64,000 nucleotides of DNA from Pseudomonas sp. R5-89-07 (GCF_003851685.1 NZ_CP027727.1:1240001-1304000), one strand, 5' to 3'. Counted from the stretch's first letter, positions 16,313-25,710 are shown. Made by a program: numbers and translations. The notes: generated by a model not told the origin, from the letters alone.

Positions 16313-17883
16313 AGGAGGGCTTTCGCCAAGCCATGGCCTGGCTGCACACCTGGGCGGGGTTGATCTTCGGCTGGTTGCTGTTCGCGATTTTCCTGACCGG
16401 CACCCTGGCCTATTTCAAAGACGAAATAACCCACTGGATGCAGCCAGAAATACAGGCCCATCCGCTGGACGACGCACGCAGCCTCGCCGTGGCGCAACGC
16501 TATCTGCAGCAACAGGCGCCCACGGCCGCGCGCTGGTTCATCACCTTGCCCACCCACCGCGACCCCGGCCTGTCAGTGATGTGGCAAGACAAGGTCGAGC
16601 CCGGCAAGCGCGGCGCCTTCATCGAGAAAGTCCTCGACCCAGTCAGCGGGCAGGCAGTCCAGGCCCGCGAGAGCAAGGGCGGCGAATTCTTCTACCGTTT
16701 TCACTTCCAGCTGCAAATGCCTTACCCGTGGGGCCGCTGGCTGGCCACGATTGCCGCCATGGTGATGTTCGTCGCGCTGATCACCGGCATCATCACCCAC
16801 AAGAAAATCTTCAAGGACTTCTTCACCTTCCGCCCGCGCAAAGGCCAGCGCTCCTGGCTGGACGGGCATAACGCGGTGGGTGTGCTGGTGTTGCCGTTCC
16901 ACCTGATGATCACCTACAGCAGCCTGGTGATCTTCATGAACATGGTGATGCCGGCGCCGATCCTGGCCTCCTATGGCAACGACGGCCGTGCGTTCTTCAA
17001 CGAGGTATTCCCCAATTCCGAGAATGCGCCGGCCCTTGGCCAGCCGGGCACCTTGCTGCCGTTATGGCCGATGTACCAACAGGCGCAGCAACAGTGGGCG
17101 GGTGGGCATGTGGAGCGTTTGGCGGTGAATAATCCGAGTGACGCCAATGCCTCGGTGAATGTGTTCCGCGCCGGGTCCGACAGCCTGGTGCATGATTTCG
17201 GCAGCAGCGTCTCGTTCAACGGCACCACCGGCGAGCTGTTGCGGGCCAGTGGCGAGCCGTCCTTGCCGGCGGTGATTGGCGGCAGTTTTTACGGCTTGCA
17301 CATGGGCCATTTCGCTGGCCCGGTGTTGCGCTGGCTGTACTTTATCTGCGGCCTGGCAGGCACGGCGATGATTGGAACCGGGCTGGTGATCTGGCTCGGC
17401 AAGCGCCAACTCAAGCACGCCAAAACCGGCGTCATGCCGTTTGAGCTGCGCCTGGTAGAAGTGCTGAATATCGCCAGCATGTCCGGCCTGGTGATCGCCA
17501 TCGCAGCGTTCTTCTGGGCGAACCGCTGGTTGCCGGTGCGCTTCGCCGAACGCTCCGACTGGGAGGTGCAAGCCTTCTTCATCGCCTGGGCCTTGAGCCT
17601 GCTGCACGCGCTGGTGCGTCGCGGCGCTCAGGCGTGGGTCGAGCAATTGAGCCTGGCTGCGCTGCTGTTTGTCGCCCTCCCGCTGGTCAATGCGCTGACC
17701 ACTTCGCAGCATCTGGGCGTTTCACTGGTGCAGGGCGACTGGGCCATGGCCGGCTTCGACCTGACGTGCCTGGCCAGCGGCGTGTTCCTGGCCTGGGCAG
17801 CCTGGAAGATGTGGCATCGCACGGCATTGCAGCCCAAGGCTGAACGCGCCCGTTCATTGACGCTCAAGCAGGAGGCCGGCTGA
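16309..17883 (+). CDS. PepSY-associated TM helix protein (probable ferric-siderophore reductase)
   Basis: Inner-membrane protein of 524 residues. Helix 1 follows MAWLHTWAGLIFGWLLF, there is a periplasmic PepSY region, and further helices carry histidines in HNAVGVLVLPFHLM and FYGLHMGHFAGP that could bind heme. Members such as FpvG of P. aeruginosa help release iron from siderophores by reduction in the periplasm or membrane. The ATG at 16309 overlaps the DUF3649 stop codon; the longer frame from 16126 is the wrong start because it runs inside DUF3649. One iron-regulated operon with its neighbours. Confidence 0.85.
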   Translation: MKEGFRQAMAWLHTWAGLIFGWLLFAIFLTGTLAYFKDEITHWMQPEIQAHPLDDARSLAVAQRYLQQQAPTAARWFITLPTHRDPGLSVMWQDKVEPGKRGAFIEKVLDPVSGQAVQARESKGGEFFYRFHFQLQMPYPWGRWLATIAAMVMFVALITGIITHKKIFKDFFTFRPRKGQRSWLDGHNAVGVLVLPFHLMITYSSLVIFMNMVMPAPILASYGNDGRAFFNEVFPNSENAPALGQPGTLLPLWPMYQQAQQQWAGGHVERLAVNNPSDANASVNVFRAGSDSLVHDFGSSVSFNGTTGELLRASGEPSLPAVIGGSFYGLHMGHFAGPVLRWLYFICGLAGTAMIGTGLVIWLGKRQLKHAKTGVMPFELRLVEVLNIASMSGLVIAIAAFFWANRWLPVRFAERSDWEVQAFFIAWALSLLHALVRRGAQAWVEQLSLAALLFVALPLVNALTTSQHLGVSLVQGDWAMAGFDLTCLASGVFLAWAAWKMWHRTALQPKAERARSLTLKQEAG

Positions 17884-18210
17884 ATGCTGCTCGCGCTGCT
17901 CCTGTGTTACGCCGGGTTTACCGCGCTGTGCCTGTCGACCGACCGTCATCACGGCGAGTTGCTGCGCCGCAAACCCTCGCCTGCACGGCGTCTGGTGTTG
18001 CGCGGGGCCGGCTGGTTGCTGCTGACGCTGTCGCCGTGGCCTGCGGTGGTCGCGATGGGGTGGGGCCAGGGCCTGGTGGAGTGGTGCGCGGTGCTGATGC
18101 TCAGCGCCTTGCTGCTGGTGCTGCTGTTGCCGTATCGGCCACGGCTGGCGCTGATGCTGGCGGGCGCGGGCCTGCTGGCCAGCCCGGTCGCGGCCTTCGG
18201 CCTCTTCTGA
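17884..18210 (+). CDS. DUF3325 membrane protein
   Basis: A 108-residue hydrophobic protein with three or four helices (about 1-17, 38-58, 62-82 and 84-105) of the DUF3325 family. It starts on the base after the PepSY stop codon. The trio DUF3649-PepSY-DUF3325 recurs in iron operons of Pseudomonas and related bacteria, which suggests a membrane complex for siderophore iron reduction. The function of this subunit is not known. Confidence 0.78.
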   Translation: MLLALLLCYAGFTALCLSTDRHHGELLRRKPSPARRLVLRGAGWLLLTLSPWPAVVAMGWGQGLVEWCAVLMLSALLLVLLLPYRPRLALMLAGAGLLASPVAAFGLF

Positions 18211-18217
18211 GTTGCCG

Positions 18218-18793
18218 ATGATGATCAGCCCGCCGCCCAAACCCCAGGACAGTTCGCACGCCGATGCGGCCGGTGGGCGTGCGCATTTCCTGCAGGTGTT
18301 TTTGTCCCAGCGTTCGCAAATGGAAGCGCTGGTCAGCCGCCGTGTCGGTTGTCGCGCCACGGCGGCTGACCTGGTGCAGGACCTGTTCCTGCGCTTTTGG
18401 CGTCGCCCGCTGGTGCAGGTCGAAGAGCTCAGTACCTACCTGCTGCGCTGCGCCGGCAATATCGCCATCGACCATTTGCGCAGCGAAGGCGCCCGCGTGC
18501 GCAGCAACGAAGGCTGGTTGCCGGAGCAACAGCACAACCAGTGCGACGAACCCCAGGCGGCCCTCGAAGCGGGCAATGACCTGCGCCATGTCGAAGCCGC
18601 CTTGCGCAGCTTGCCCGAGCGCACCCGGCAGATATTCCTGCTCAACCGCATTCACGGTCGCAAATACGCACAGATCGCCAAGGCGATGGGCTTGTCCCAG
18701 AGCGCTGTGGAAAAACATATGATGCGTGCCCTCGAAGCCTGCAAGGCCAGCCTTCGCGAACCGCCGCCACGCACGCCAGGGAAAGCACCGTGA
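18218..18793 (+). CDS. FecI-like ECF sigma factor (second iron system)
   Basis: ECF sigma factor of about 191 residues with region 2 (AADLVQDLFLRFWRRP, about 47-62) and region 4 HTH (RKYAQIAKAMGLSQSAVEKHMMRALEAC, landmarks only). The FecI-type signature and neighbouring FecR gene place it among iron-starvation sigma factors. It is encoded inside the operon, after the putative reductase genes, not at its head as fecI is. The ATG pair at 18218/18221 is used; the TTG at 18212 is less likely. The downstream fecR-like gene overlaps by four bases. Confidence 0.88.
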   Translation: MMISPPPKPQDSSHADAAGGRAHFLQVFLSQRSQMEALVSRRVGCRATAADLVQDLFLRFWRRPLVQVEELSTYLLRCAGNIAIDHLRSEGARVRSNEGWLPEQQHNQCDEPQAALEAGNDLRHVEAALRSLPERTRQIFLLNRIHGRKYAQIAKAMGLSQSAVEKHMMRALEACKASLREPPPRTPGKAP

Positions 18794-19767
18794 ACGTTAC
18801 GCCCACGCCCGCCCAGGAACAGGCCGCGCTCGCCTGGCTGAGCCTGCTGCACGACCAGCCCAGCAGCGGCGACCAGGCCACGTTCAGCCATTGGCTGCGG
18901 GCCGACCCCGCCCACATCGAAGCCTACGCCCAGGCCCAGGTGCTGTGGGAGTTGAGCGAAGTGCCGGCGCGCAGCTTGGCGGCCGAAGACGCGCAGGCCT
19001 TGCAGGGCTACCTCGATGCAATGAGCGGTGCGCGGCGCTCGCGCAGGCTGCGCTGGTCCGGCGCCTTGGCCATGGCCGCGTGTCTGTGGCTGATGGTGGC
19101 GATGGGCGCCGGATGGCAGCCGTCGCGCTGGGTCGATGATCTGGGCGCCGACTACGTGACGGCGCCAGGGGAGGTGAGGACCGTCACCCTGGCCGATCAA
19201 TCCCATGTCACCCTCGACGCCGACAGCGCCATCGCCGTGGATTTCAGCCACGGCGAGCGGCGCATCCAGTTGCGTCGAGGCGCCGGTTTTTTCCAGGTTG
19301 CCCACACCGGCCAGCCCTTTGTGGTCGAGGCCGGCGGCGGAGCAACGACAGTGTTGGGCACGCAGTTCGAAGTGCGCCTGCAACCGGCGGGGGCGCAGGT
19401 GACCGTGTTGTCCGGCCGGGTTGGCGTGACGCCCTCCAGGCAGGCGCCGCAGCAAATTCTGACGGCAGGCCAGCAAGTGGCCTACGCCGATGGGGTGGCC
19501 GAGCCGCTGCATGCGGTCGACAGCGAGGCGCGCCTGGCCTGGCGCGAGGGGTGGCTCAACTACTACAAGGCGCCGCTGGCCGAGGTGATCGAGGACCTGG
19601 CGCGCTACTACCCCGGCCGCATCCTGCTGCTCAACGACGAGATGAGCGCCAAACGCGTCAGCGGCAGCTTCCCAAGCAAAGACCCGGTCGCCGTGTTGAA
19701 CGCCTTGCAAGCGGTCCTGGGCTTTGAGCAGCACACCTTGCTGGGCCGCATGATCGTGTTGCGCTAG
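18790..19767 (+). CDS. FecR-type anti-sigma / transducer (second iron system)
   Basis: A 325-residue partner of the preceding sigma factor. It has an N-terminal DUF4880 domain (AALAWLSLLHDQPSSGDQATF), a single membrane helix at about 91-108 (ALAMAACLWLMVAMGAGW), the periplasmic FecR domain (EVRTVTLADQSHVTLDADS) and a C-terminal STN-like domain (PLAEVIEDLARYYPGRILL, about 265-325). The GTG start overlaps the sigma stop codon, so the pair is coupled. The next gene is a TonB receptor without an STN domain, so the source of the inducing signal is not obvious. Confidence 0.88.
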   Translation: MNVTPTPAQEQAALAWLSLLHDQPSSGDQATFSHWLRADPAHIEAYAQAQVLWELSEVPARSLAAEDAQALQGYLDAMSGARRSRRLRWSGALAMAACLWLMVAMGAGWQPSRWVDDLGADYVTAPGEVRTVTLADQSHVTLDADSAIAVDFSHGERRIQLRRGAGFFQVAHTGQPFVVEAGGGATTVLGTQFEVRLQPAGAQVTVLSGRVGVTPSRQAPQQILTAGQQVAYADGVAEPLHAVDSEARLAWREGWLNYYKAPLAEVIEDLARYYPGRILLLNDEMSAKRVSGSFPSKDPVAVLNALQAVLGFEQHTLLGRMIVLR

Positions 19768-19923
19768 GCCCGCATCCGTTCACCGAACCTTCATCGCAAT
19801 CACCCCAACCTGTCACCAAACCGTTACACGTGCCGTGGATCATCCCTGGGTTCCTGAGCAAGCGGTCAGGAAGCCACCTACCTCTGCCCGTTCAACAGAG
19901 CAACGTCAGTAAGGGATCTACAC

Positions 19924-22164
19924 GTGAACTACAACAGACTTTATGCCCTGCTCATGGCCTCGGGCCTGGGCGGTTTTGCGCCGCTGATTCTGGCGGACGA
20001 CTCCCAGGATGTCGGCTCGGTGCAGGTGGCCGGCCAGCAAACCCTGGGCAACGGTCACATGATCCGCGAGGACAGCGCCAAGGCACGGTCGACGGTGACC
20101 AAGGAAGCCATGGATGAGATGTCGGCGACCGCCAATGCCATCGACAAGCTCAAATACACGCCCGGTATCAACGTTTCCAGCGACGACGCCAGCGGCACCA
20201 GCGGTACCACCTTCACCATGCGCGGCATGAGCTCCGACCAGGTTGGCGTGTCGGTCGACGGCGTACCGATCAACGATTCGGGTAACTACAGCGTCTACTC
20301 CAACCAGCTGGGCGATCCGGAAAACCTCGCGGAAGTGTTCGCCACGCAAGGTTCCTCCGAGGCGGACGGCCCGCACATTGGTTCGAGCGGCGGTAACATC
20401 GGCATGATCACGCTTCGGCCGACCAGGGACGCCGGGGTCTTCGCCAAGCAGATTGTCGGCGCCAATGCCCTGCGCAAGACCTTCGTGCGGGTGAATACCG
20501 GTGATTTGGGCGGTCTCAAGACCTGGGTCTCGGCGTCGCACCTGGAAGGTGACAAGTGGCGCGGCAAGGGCACCCTGCGCAGCGATAAAGTCGAGTGGAG
20601 CAGCCTGTACGAAGATGGCAACGGCAACTCCACCCTGGCCACGATCAAGTACAACCAGCAGGAGAACTACAACTACAACAGCCTGAGCAAAGCCCAGTTC
20701 GACAACGAAGGCCGGCGCAAGGACTACTCCGAGACGCCGATCTACAAGGCAGGATTGCTGTCGGCGTCCTACAAGCTCAACCGCAACCCGTTCGAAAGCG
20801 TCAACGCCACCCTGACCCAACGCTGGCAGTTGCAGGACAACCTGGCGTTGACGCTCACGCCGTATTACTACTGGTCCAATGGTGGCAGCTTCAGCGGCCA
20901 GACCGCGTCGAACCTGGGCCCGCGTTCCGACAAGGCGGGCAACTACGACCTGGGCAACCTGCAATCGGCCAACTACTACCGCCCCTCATGGACCGAAACC
21001 TGGCGCCCTGGCTTCACGGCCAAGATGAAATGGGACATCAACGACGAACACAGCCTGGACTACGGCTACTGGTATGAACGCGCACGCCAGCGCCAGACCC
21101 AGCCGTTTATCGGGATCAACGGCGAGGGCGCGCCCGACGATGTGTGGGGTGACTACAACGATGGCGGCCAGGTGGTGGATAAAAACGGCAAGACCGTGCA
21201 GGGCCGCCATTACTACACCGTGACCCCGGCGCAGAAACTCTGGGTTCAGGACAACTGGCAAGCCACGCCGGACCTGAGTTTTGTCGGCGGCGTGGCGTAC
21301 CAGTACGTCGAGCGTGACGGCGATAACCTCGGCAGCCTGTACGACCAACCGGAAAAACGTAACACCCGCTACCACCAGTTCCTGCCGAACTTCAGCGCCA
21401 AGTACCAGGTGGACGAGCGTAACCAGGCGTTCTACAACGTCACCCGCAACATGCGCACGCCGCCCAACTACGTGCTGTACAACAAAGGCGACTCGGTCAG
21501 CCTCAAGTCCGAACTGAGCTGGAACCAGGAACTGGGCTGGCGCTACAGCGAAGACGACATGGCATTGAGTGCGACGCTGTTCTACATCAGCTTCAAGGAT
21601 CGCCAAGTGTCCACCACCGACGCCGCCGGTGATTACATGGTGCTCAACGTCGGCAGTGTCGATAACAAAGGCCTGGAACTGGAGTGGAGTGGTTTGTTGC
21701 CCAACCACTTCAACTACTACGCCTCCTATACCTACACCCAGTCCGAGCAGAAGGACGACTTGCTCAGCAAGAACGTGCTGTTGCCGACATCGGGCAAGCA
21801 ACTGGCCAACGTGCCGGAAAACATGTTCAACCTGGTGTTCGGGTATGACGACGCGCGGTTCTACGGGAATATCGCGGGCAAGTATGTCGGCAGCTTCTAT
21901 GGCGACCTGACCAACAAGGAAAAGATCGAAGGTCGCACGGTGTTCGACCTGAACGCCGGTATTTATCTGCCGGTGGACAAAAAAGTCATCAAGTCGGCCG
22001 CGCTGCGGTTCTCGATGCTTAACGTCTTCGACAAGGAGTACTTGAGCTCGGCGCGCACCGTGGCGTTCAACTCGGCACCGGTCAACGGGCTGGCACCGAG
22101 TACGGCGTATTACAACGTGGGAGAAGAGCGCACGGCGATGGTGTCGCTCGAAGCCAATTTCTAA
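19924..22164 (+). CDS. TonB-dependent receptor without signalling domain
   Basis: Outer-membrane receptor of 746 residues. A signal peptide (about 1-24) leads almost directly into a TonB-box-like region and plug (FTMRGMSSDQVGVSVDG, DGPHIGSSGGNIGMI), then a beta barrel ending SLEANF. There are fewer than 40 residues between signal peptide and plug, so no STN domain is present despite the adjacent sigma/FecR pair. GTG start with AAGGGA upstream. The 156-base gap after the fecR-like gene could hold the sigma-dependent promoter. The ligand cannot be named; a siderophore is likely given the reductase genes. Confidence 0.88.
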   Translation: MNYNRLYALLMASGLGGFAPLILADDSQDVGSVQVAGQQTLGNGHMIREDSAKARSTVTKEAMDEMSATANAIDKLKYTPGINVSSDDASGTSGTTFTMRGMSSDQVGVSVDGVPINDSGNYSVYSNQLGDPENLAEVFATQGSSEADGPHIGSSGGNIGMITLRPTRDAGVFAKQIVGANALRKTFVRVNTGDLGGLKTWVSASHLEGDKWRGKGTLRSDKVEWSSLYEDGNGNSTLATIKYNQQENYNYNSLSKAQFDNEGRRKDYSETPIYKAGLLSASYKLNRNPFESVNATLTQRWQLQDNLALTLTPYYYWSNGGSFSGQTASNLGPRSDKAGNYDLGNLQSANYYRPSWTETWRPGFTAKMKWDINDEHSLDYGYWYERARQRQTQPFIGINGEGAPDDVWGDYNDGGQVVDKNGKTVQGRHYYTVTPAQKLWVQDNWQATPDLSFVGGVAYQYVERDGDNLGSLYDQPEKRNTRYHQFLPNFSAKYQVDERNQAFYNVTRNMRTPPNYVLYNKGDSVSLKSELSWNQELGWRYSEDDMALSATLFYISFKDRQVSTTDAAGDYMVLNVGSVDNKGLELEWSGLLPNHFNYYASYTYTQSEQKDDLLSKNVLLPTSGKQLANVPENMFNLVFGYDDARFYGNIAGKYVGSFYGDLTNKEKIEGRTVFDLNAGIYLPVDKKVIKSAALRFSMLNVFDKEYLSSARTVAFNSAPVNGLAPSTAYYNVGEERTAMVSLEANF

Positions 22165-22180
22165 ACACCTCACAAAACCC

Positions 22181-22273
22181 AATGTGGGAGGGGGCTTGCC
22201 CCCGATTGCGGTGTGTCAGCTACCTATAGGCTGGCTGACACACTGCTATCGGGGGCAAGCCCCCTCCCACATT
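22181..22273. repeat. REPIN, family I
   Basis: Canonical pair of inverted family I REPs between the convergent TonB receptor and glutaredoxin genes; may serve as a bidirectional transcript end. Confidence 0.95.
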
Positions 22274-22285
22274 TGATCTGTCGCG

Positions 22286-22636
22286 TTACTTCAGCGCGGC
22301 CATGATCGCCTCGGGGTCATAGTCGCGAATCAGCGTGCCATTGACGTCCACAAACGGAATCCCACCGCCGCCCAACGCCTCATACGCCTTGCGCGCCTGG
22401 GCGTCCTTTTCGATATCGAAGGCCTGGTAAGGAATACCTTTCTGGTCCAGGAAGCGCCGGGTCTGCTTGCAGTAGCCGCACCACTCGGTGGCGTAGAGCA
22501 CCACGCGCGCCGAGGCGCGTACCTGCTCCGAAACCACTTGCGAGGGGTTGAACAGCCGCTCGATCTTGCCCCAGTTCTGAATCACCACCACGACCAGCAG
22601 CACCAGCAGGACTTTCTTGAGCACGCCGCCCAGCAT
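22286..22636 (-). CDS. Membrane-anchored glutaredoxin family protein
   Basis: A 116-residue thioredoxin-fold protein with the dithiol motif CGYC at about residues 53-56 and the GIPFVDVNG loop carrying the cis-proline. Unlike soluble glutaredoxins it starts with a hydrophobic segment (about 4-20, LKKVLLVLLVVVVIQNW) that should anchor it in the inner membrane. Whether the domain faces the periplasm is not clear. It overlaps the ndpA stop codon by one base and is probably cotranscribed with it. Confidence 0.85.
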   Translation of the reverse strand: MLGGVLKKVLLVLLVVVVIQNWGKIERLFNPSQVVSEQVRASARVVLYATEWCGYCKQTRRFLDQKGIPYQAFDIEKDAQARKAYEALGGGGIPFVDVNGTLIRDYDPEAIMAALK

Positions 22637-23640
22637 CAGTTACGGCGCTTGAGCTGGTCGGTCAGTTGGGTCGGCAGGCCCTTGATGATCAAGGTGCCGG
22701 CGGCTTCGTCATATTCGATCTTGTCGCCCAGCAGGTGCGCTTCAAAACTGATGGACAAGCCTTCGGCGCGGCCGGTGAAGCGGCGGAACTGGTTGAGCGT
22801 GCGTTTGTCGGCGGGGATCTCCGGCGACAGGCCGTAGTCCTTGTTGCGAATGTGGTCGTAAAACGCTTTGGGCCGATCCTCATCGATCAAGCCGGACAAT
22901 TCTTCCAGGCCCATGGGCTCGCCGAGCTTGGCCTGGCTACTGGCGTAGTCCACCAGGGTCTTGGTTTTCTCGCGGGCCGACTCGTCCGGCAGGTCTTCGC
23001 TTTCAACGAAGTCGCTGAACGCCTTGAGCAGGGTGCGGGTTTCGCCCGGGCCGTCGACGCCTTCCTGGCAGCCGATAAAGTCGCGGAAGTACTCCGAGAC
23101 CTTCTTGCCGTTCTTGCCCTTGATAAACGAGATGTATTGCTTGGACTGCTTGTTGTTCTGCCACTCGGAGATGTTGATCCGCGCTGCCAGGTGCAGTTGG
23201 CCCAGGTCCAGGTGGCGTGAGGGGGTCACGTCCAGTTCATCGGTCACCGCCACGCCTTCGCTGTGGTGCAGCAGCGCGATGGCCAGGTAGTCGGTCATGC
23301 CCTGCTGGTAGTGGGCGAACAGCACGTGGCCGCCGGTGGACAGGTTGGACTCTTCCATCAGCTTCTGCAGATGCTCCACGGCCGTACGGCTGAATGCGGT
23401 GAAGTCCAGGCCACCATCAAAGTATTCCTTCAACCAGCCGCTGAACGGGTGCGCGCCGGACTCGGCATGGAAGAAACCCCAGGCCTTGCCTTGTTTGGCG
23501 TTGTAGCTCTCGTTGAGGTCGGCAAGCATGTTCTCGATGGCGGCGGATTCGGACAGCTCCGAATCACGGGCATGCAGAACTGCGGGAGTGCCGTCGGGTT
23601 TTTTGTCGATCAGGTGGACGATGCAATGACGGATCGGCAT
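22636..23640 (-). CDS. ndpA: Nucleoid-associated protein NdpA/YejK
   Basis: A 334-residue cytoplasmic protein matching the YejK/NdpA family in length and in its opening ([17 protein letters not shown]), with landmarks [14 protein letters not shown] and [20 protein letters not shown]. The family binds the nucleoid; its precise role is unknown. The ATG at 23640 fits the family start, whereas the longer frame to 23709 has no support. It faces the HU gene hupN across a 397-base gap, so two nucleoid proteins are divergent neighbours. Confidence 0.92.
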   Translation of the reverse strand: MPIRHCIVHLIDKKPDGTPAVLHARDSELSESAAIENMLADLNESYNAKQGKAWGFFHAESGAHPFSGWLKEYFDGGLDFTAFSRTAVEHLQKLMEESNLSTGGHVLFAHYQQGMTDYLAIALLHHSEGVAVTDELDVTPSRHLDLGQLHLAARINISEWQNNKQSKQYISFIKGKNGKKVSEYFRDFIGCQEGVDGPGETRTLLKAFSDFVESEDLPDESAREKTKTLVDYASSQAKLGEPMGLEELSGLIDEDRPKAFYDHIRNKDYGLSPEIPADKRTLNQFRRFTGRAEGLSISFEAHLLGDKIEYDEAAGTLIIKGLPTQLTDQLKRRN

Positions 23641-24037
23641 AGGCTTCTCGGCTGGTTGAAGGGGAGCGGTGAGCCTCCCCCAAAAAGTTGCCCAGTGTAC
23701 CGCACCCATTGGTCAAGACGCGCCCGGAAGGGCGTTTTGGATGTTCTCCGACCGGGCATATGCCTTTTTTTCACGGTTTAGAGCGATAAAGCTGACCAAA
23801 TGGGTATGTTGAGGCGGATATTTCCCCGTCTCTGTGCTAGTTTTGCCCCGTCTTACGCCAAGTCTCGGCGTTAAGCGTGCATTCAGCATTTGTCAGGTCG
23901 AACCAATCCCCGTTTCAAGCATCTATAACCCCGTTCTCCGAGGTTATAGCCGGGGCGCCAGACCCACGACGGTCGGGCTCGACGGCTGACACTGCACTCT
24001 GCAATCCATATGAATTTGATAGGGAAGGAACACCACA
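23641..24037. other. Divergent intergenic region ndpA / hupN
   Basis: 397 bases with no convincing frame on either strand. It should hold both promoters. A GC-rich inverted repeat (CCCCGTTCTCCGAGGTTATAGCCGGGG region, 23931-23957) lies in the probable hupN leader. AGGGAAGGA before 24038 is the hupN ribosome site. Confidence 0.5.
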
Positions 24038-24319
24038 ATGGCTTTGACTAAAGACCAACTGATCGCTGATATCGCTGAAGCTATCGACGCGCCAAAAACC
24101 ACCGCGCGCGCAGCGCTGGACCAACTGGGCCAGATCGTTGCCGATCAGCTGGAAAACGGCGGCGAAATCACTCTGCCAGGTATCGGCAAGCTGAAAGTGA
24201 CCGAGCGTCCTGCCCGTACTGGCCGTAACCCTTCGACTGGCGCTGCCATCGAAATCGCTGCCAAGAAAGTTATCAAGCTGGTTGTGGCCAAAGGCCTGAC
24301 CGACGCTGTTAACAAGTAA
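24038..24319 (+). CDS. hupN: HU family DNA-binding protein
   Basis: A 93-residue histone-like protein with the full HU fold: an N-terminal helical dimerisation part (KDQLIADIAEAI), the GGEITLPGIGKL strand, and the DNA-binding arm with RPARTGRNPSTGAAI around residues 55-70 that inserts a proline into DNA. The symbol hupN follows the gene order ndpA-hupN-rlmF-valS that I recall from P. putida; hupA and hupB would lie elsewhere. It is monocistronic with a strong terminator. AAGGAACACCACA provides the ribosome site before the ATG. Confidence 0.9.
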   Translation: MALTKDQLIADIAEAIDAPKTTARAALDQLGQIVADQLENGGEITLPGIGKLKVTERPARTGRNPSTGAAIEIAAKKVIKLVVAKGLTDAVNK

Positions 24320-24327
24320 GACGCCGT

Positions 24328-24368
24328 AAAAAAACCGTGCTCCGGAGTGATCCGGGCACGGTTTTTTG
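24328..24368 (+). terminator. Rho-independent terminator of hupN
   Basis: Stem AAAACCGTGCTCCGGA / TCCGGGCACGGTTTT with one mismatch and a T run, starting nine bases after the stop codon. Confidence 0.92.
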
Positions 24369-24390
24369 TTGCCTGCTATTTGGCATTTAA

Positions 24391-24492
24391 CTGTAGGAGC
24401 GAGCTTGCTCGCGAAAAACGTTAACGATAATGCGGTCATCCTGGATGTACGCGGTGCCTACAAGATCTTCGCGAGCAAGCTCGCTCCTACAG
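24391..24492. repeat. REPIN, family II (TGTAGGAGCGAGCTTGCTCGCGAA type)
   Basis: Head and tail REPs of the second family, inverted, with about 55 bases between them. It lies between the convergent hupN and rlmF genes. Confidence 0.93.
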
Positions 24493-24499
24493 GTGGGTG

Positions 24500-25516
24500 C
24501 TATCGCACCCAGCGCTGACGCCAGATTTGCTGTTCGTTCTTGGTCTGGAAAGTCCAGGCCACAAAGCGGCTTTGCTTCTGGCCCTGGGACATTTCCACCA
24601 CCTGGCTTTCCAGTACGCCGGCTTTTTTCAGTGCAGTCTCGATCGCGGGCAAGTTTGACGCTTTTGACACCAGTGTGCTGAACCACAGCACCTTGTGGGC
24701 AAAGTGCGCACTTTCAGCGATCAGTTGCGTGACGAAACGCGCTTCACCACCCTCGCACCACAGCTCGGCCGACTGGCCACCGAAGTTCAGCACCGGCAAC
24801 TTGCGCTTGGGGTCGGCTCTGCCCAGGGCGCGCCACTTGCGCTCGCTGCCCTTGGTGGCTTCGTCCATGGACGCGTGGAACGGCGGGTTGCACATGGTCA
24901 GGTCGAAACGCTCGCCCGGCTCCAGCAGGCCCAACAGGATCTGCTTGGGGTTGGGTTGCTGGCGCAGCTCGATGACCTTGCTCAGGTCGTTGGACTGCAC
25001 GATGGCCTTGGCGGCGGCAACGGCGATAGGGTCGACTTCCGAGCCCAGGAAGTTCCAGCGGTACTCCATGTAGCCAATCAGCGGGTAGACGCAGTTGGCG
25101 CCCATGCCGATGTCCAGCACCTTGACGATGGAACCGCGCGGAATCTTGCCGTCGTTGACGCTGGCCAGCAGGTCGGCGAGGAAGTGCACGTAGTCGGCAC
25201 GCCCTGGCACCGGCGGGCACAGGTAATCGGCGGGAATGTCCCAGTGCTGGATGCCATAGAACGACTTGAGCAACGCCCGGTTGAACACCCGCACCGCATC
25301 CGGGCTGGCAAAGTCGATACTTTCCTTGCCGTAGGGGTTGATGATCACGAATTTCGCCAGCTCGGGCGTGGTCTTGATCAGCGCCGGGAAGTCGTAACGG
25401 CCTGTGTGGCGGTTGCGCGGATGCAGGGTAGCCTCTTTGCGTGGCACGACGGGTTTGGCCGTGGCTGCAGTCTTGGGCTTCTTGCGTGGAGGTTTGGGTG
25501 TAGTGGGGGCGGTCAT
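24500..25516 (-). CDS. rlmF: 23S rRNA (adenine-1618 N6)-methyltransferase RlmF
   Basis: Methylates A1618 of 23S rRNA using S-adenosylmethionine. The 338-residue protein has a basic, low-complexity N-terminus ([15 protein letters not shown]), then [13 protein letters not shown], the SAM-binding motif [13 protein letters not shown] (about 134-146) and the amino-methyltransferase tetrapeptide NPPF (about 205-208), followed by HASMDEA. Length and motifs fit RlmF/YbiN. Single gene between two REPINs. Confidence 0.93.
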   Translation of the reverse strand: MTAPTTPKPPRKKPKTAATAKPVVPRKEATLHPRNRHTGRYDFPALIKTTPELAKFVIINPYGKESIDFASPDAVRVFNRALLKSFYGIQHWDIPADYLCPPVPGRADYVHFLADLLASVNDGKIPRGSIVKVLDIGMGANCVYPLIGYMEYRWNFLGSEVDPIAVAAAKAIVQSNDLSKVIELRQQPNPKQILLGLLEPGERFDLTMCNPPFHASMDEATKGSERKWRALGRADPKRKLPVLNFGGQSAELWCEGGEARFVTQLIAESAHFAHKVLWFSTLVSKASNLPAIETALKKAGVLESQVVEMSQGQKQSRFVAWTFQTKNEQQIWRQRWVR

Positions 25517-25580
25517 GATGATTCTGGTGTTGGCTCAAAGTGGCGGCCATTGTCACACATTCCCGAGGATAACTCGGTCA

Positions 25581-25673
25581 AATGTGGGAGGGGGCTTGCC
25601 CCCGATGGCAGTGTGTCAGTCAATTATCTGTTAACTGACCCACCGCCATCGGGGGCAAGCCCCCTCCCACATT
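25581..25673. repeat. REPIN, family I
   Basis: Canonical inverted pair in the 239-base gap between rlmF and valS. Confidence 0.95.
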
Positions 25674-25710
25674 GACTGCATTGCCAGCAGGAGATCGGGA
25701 ACGATCAGGC

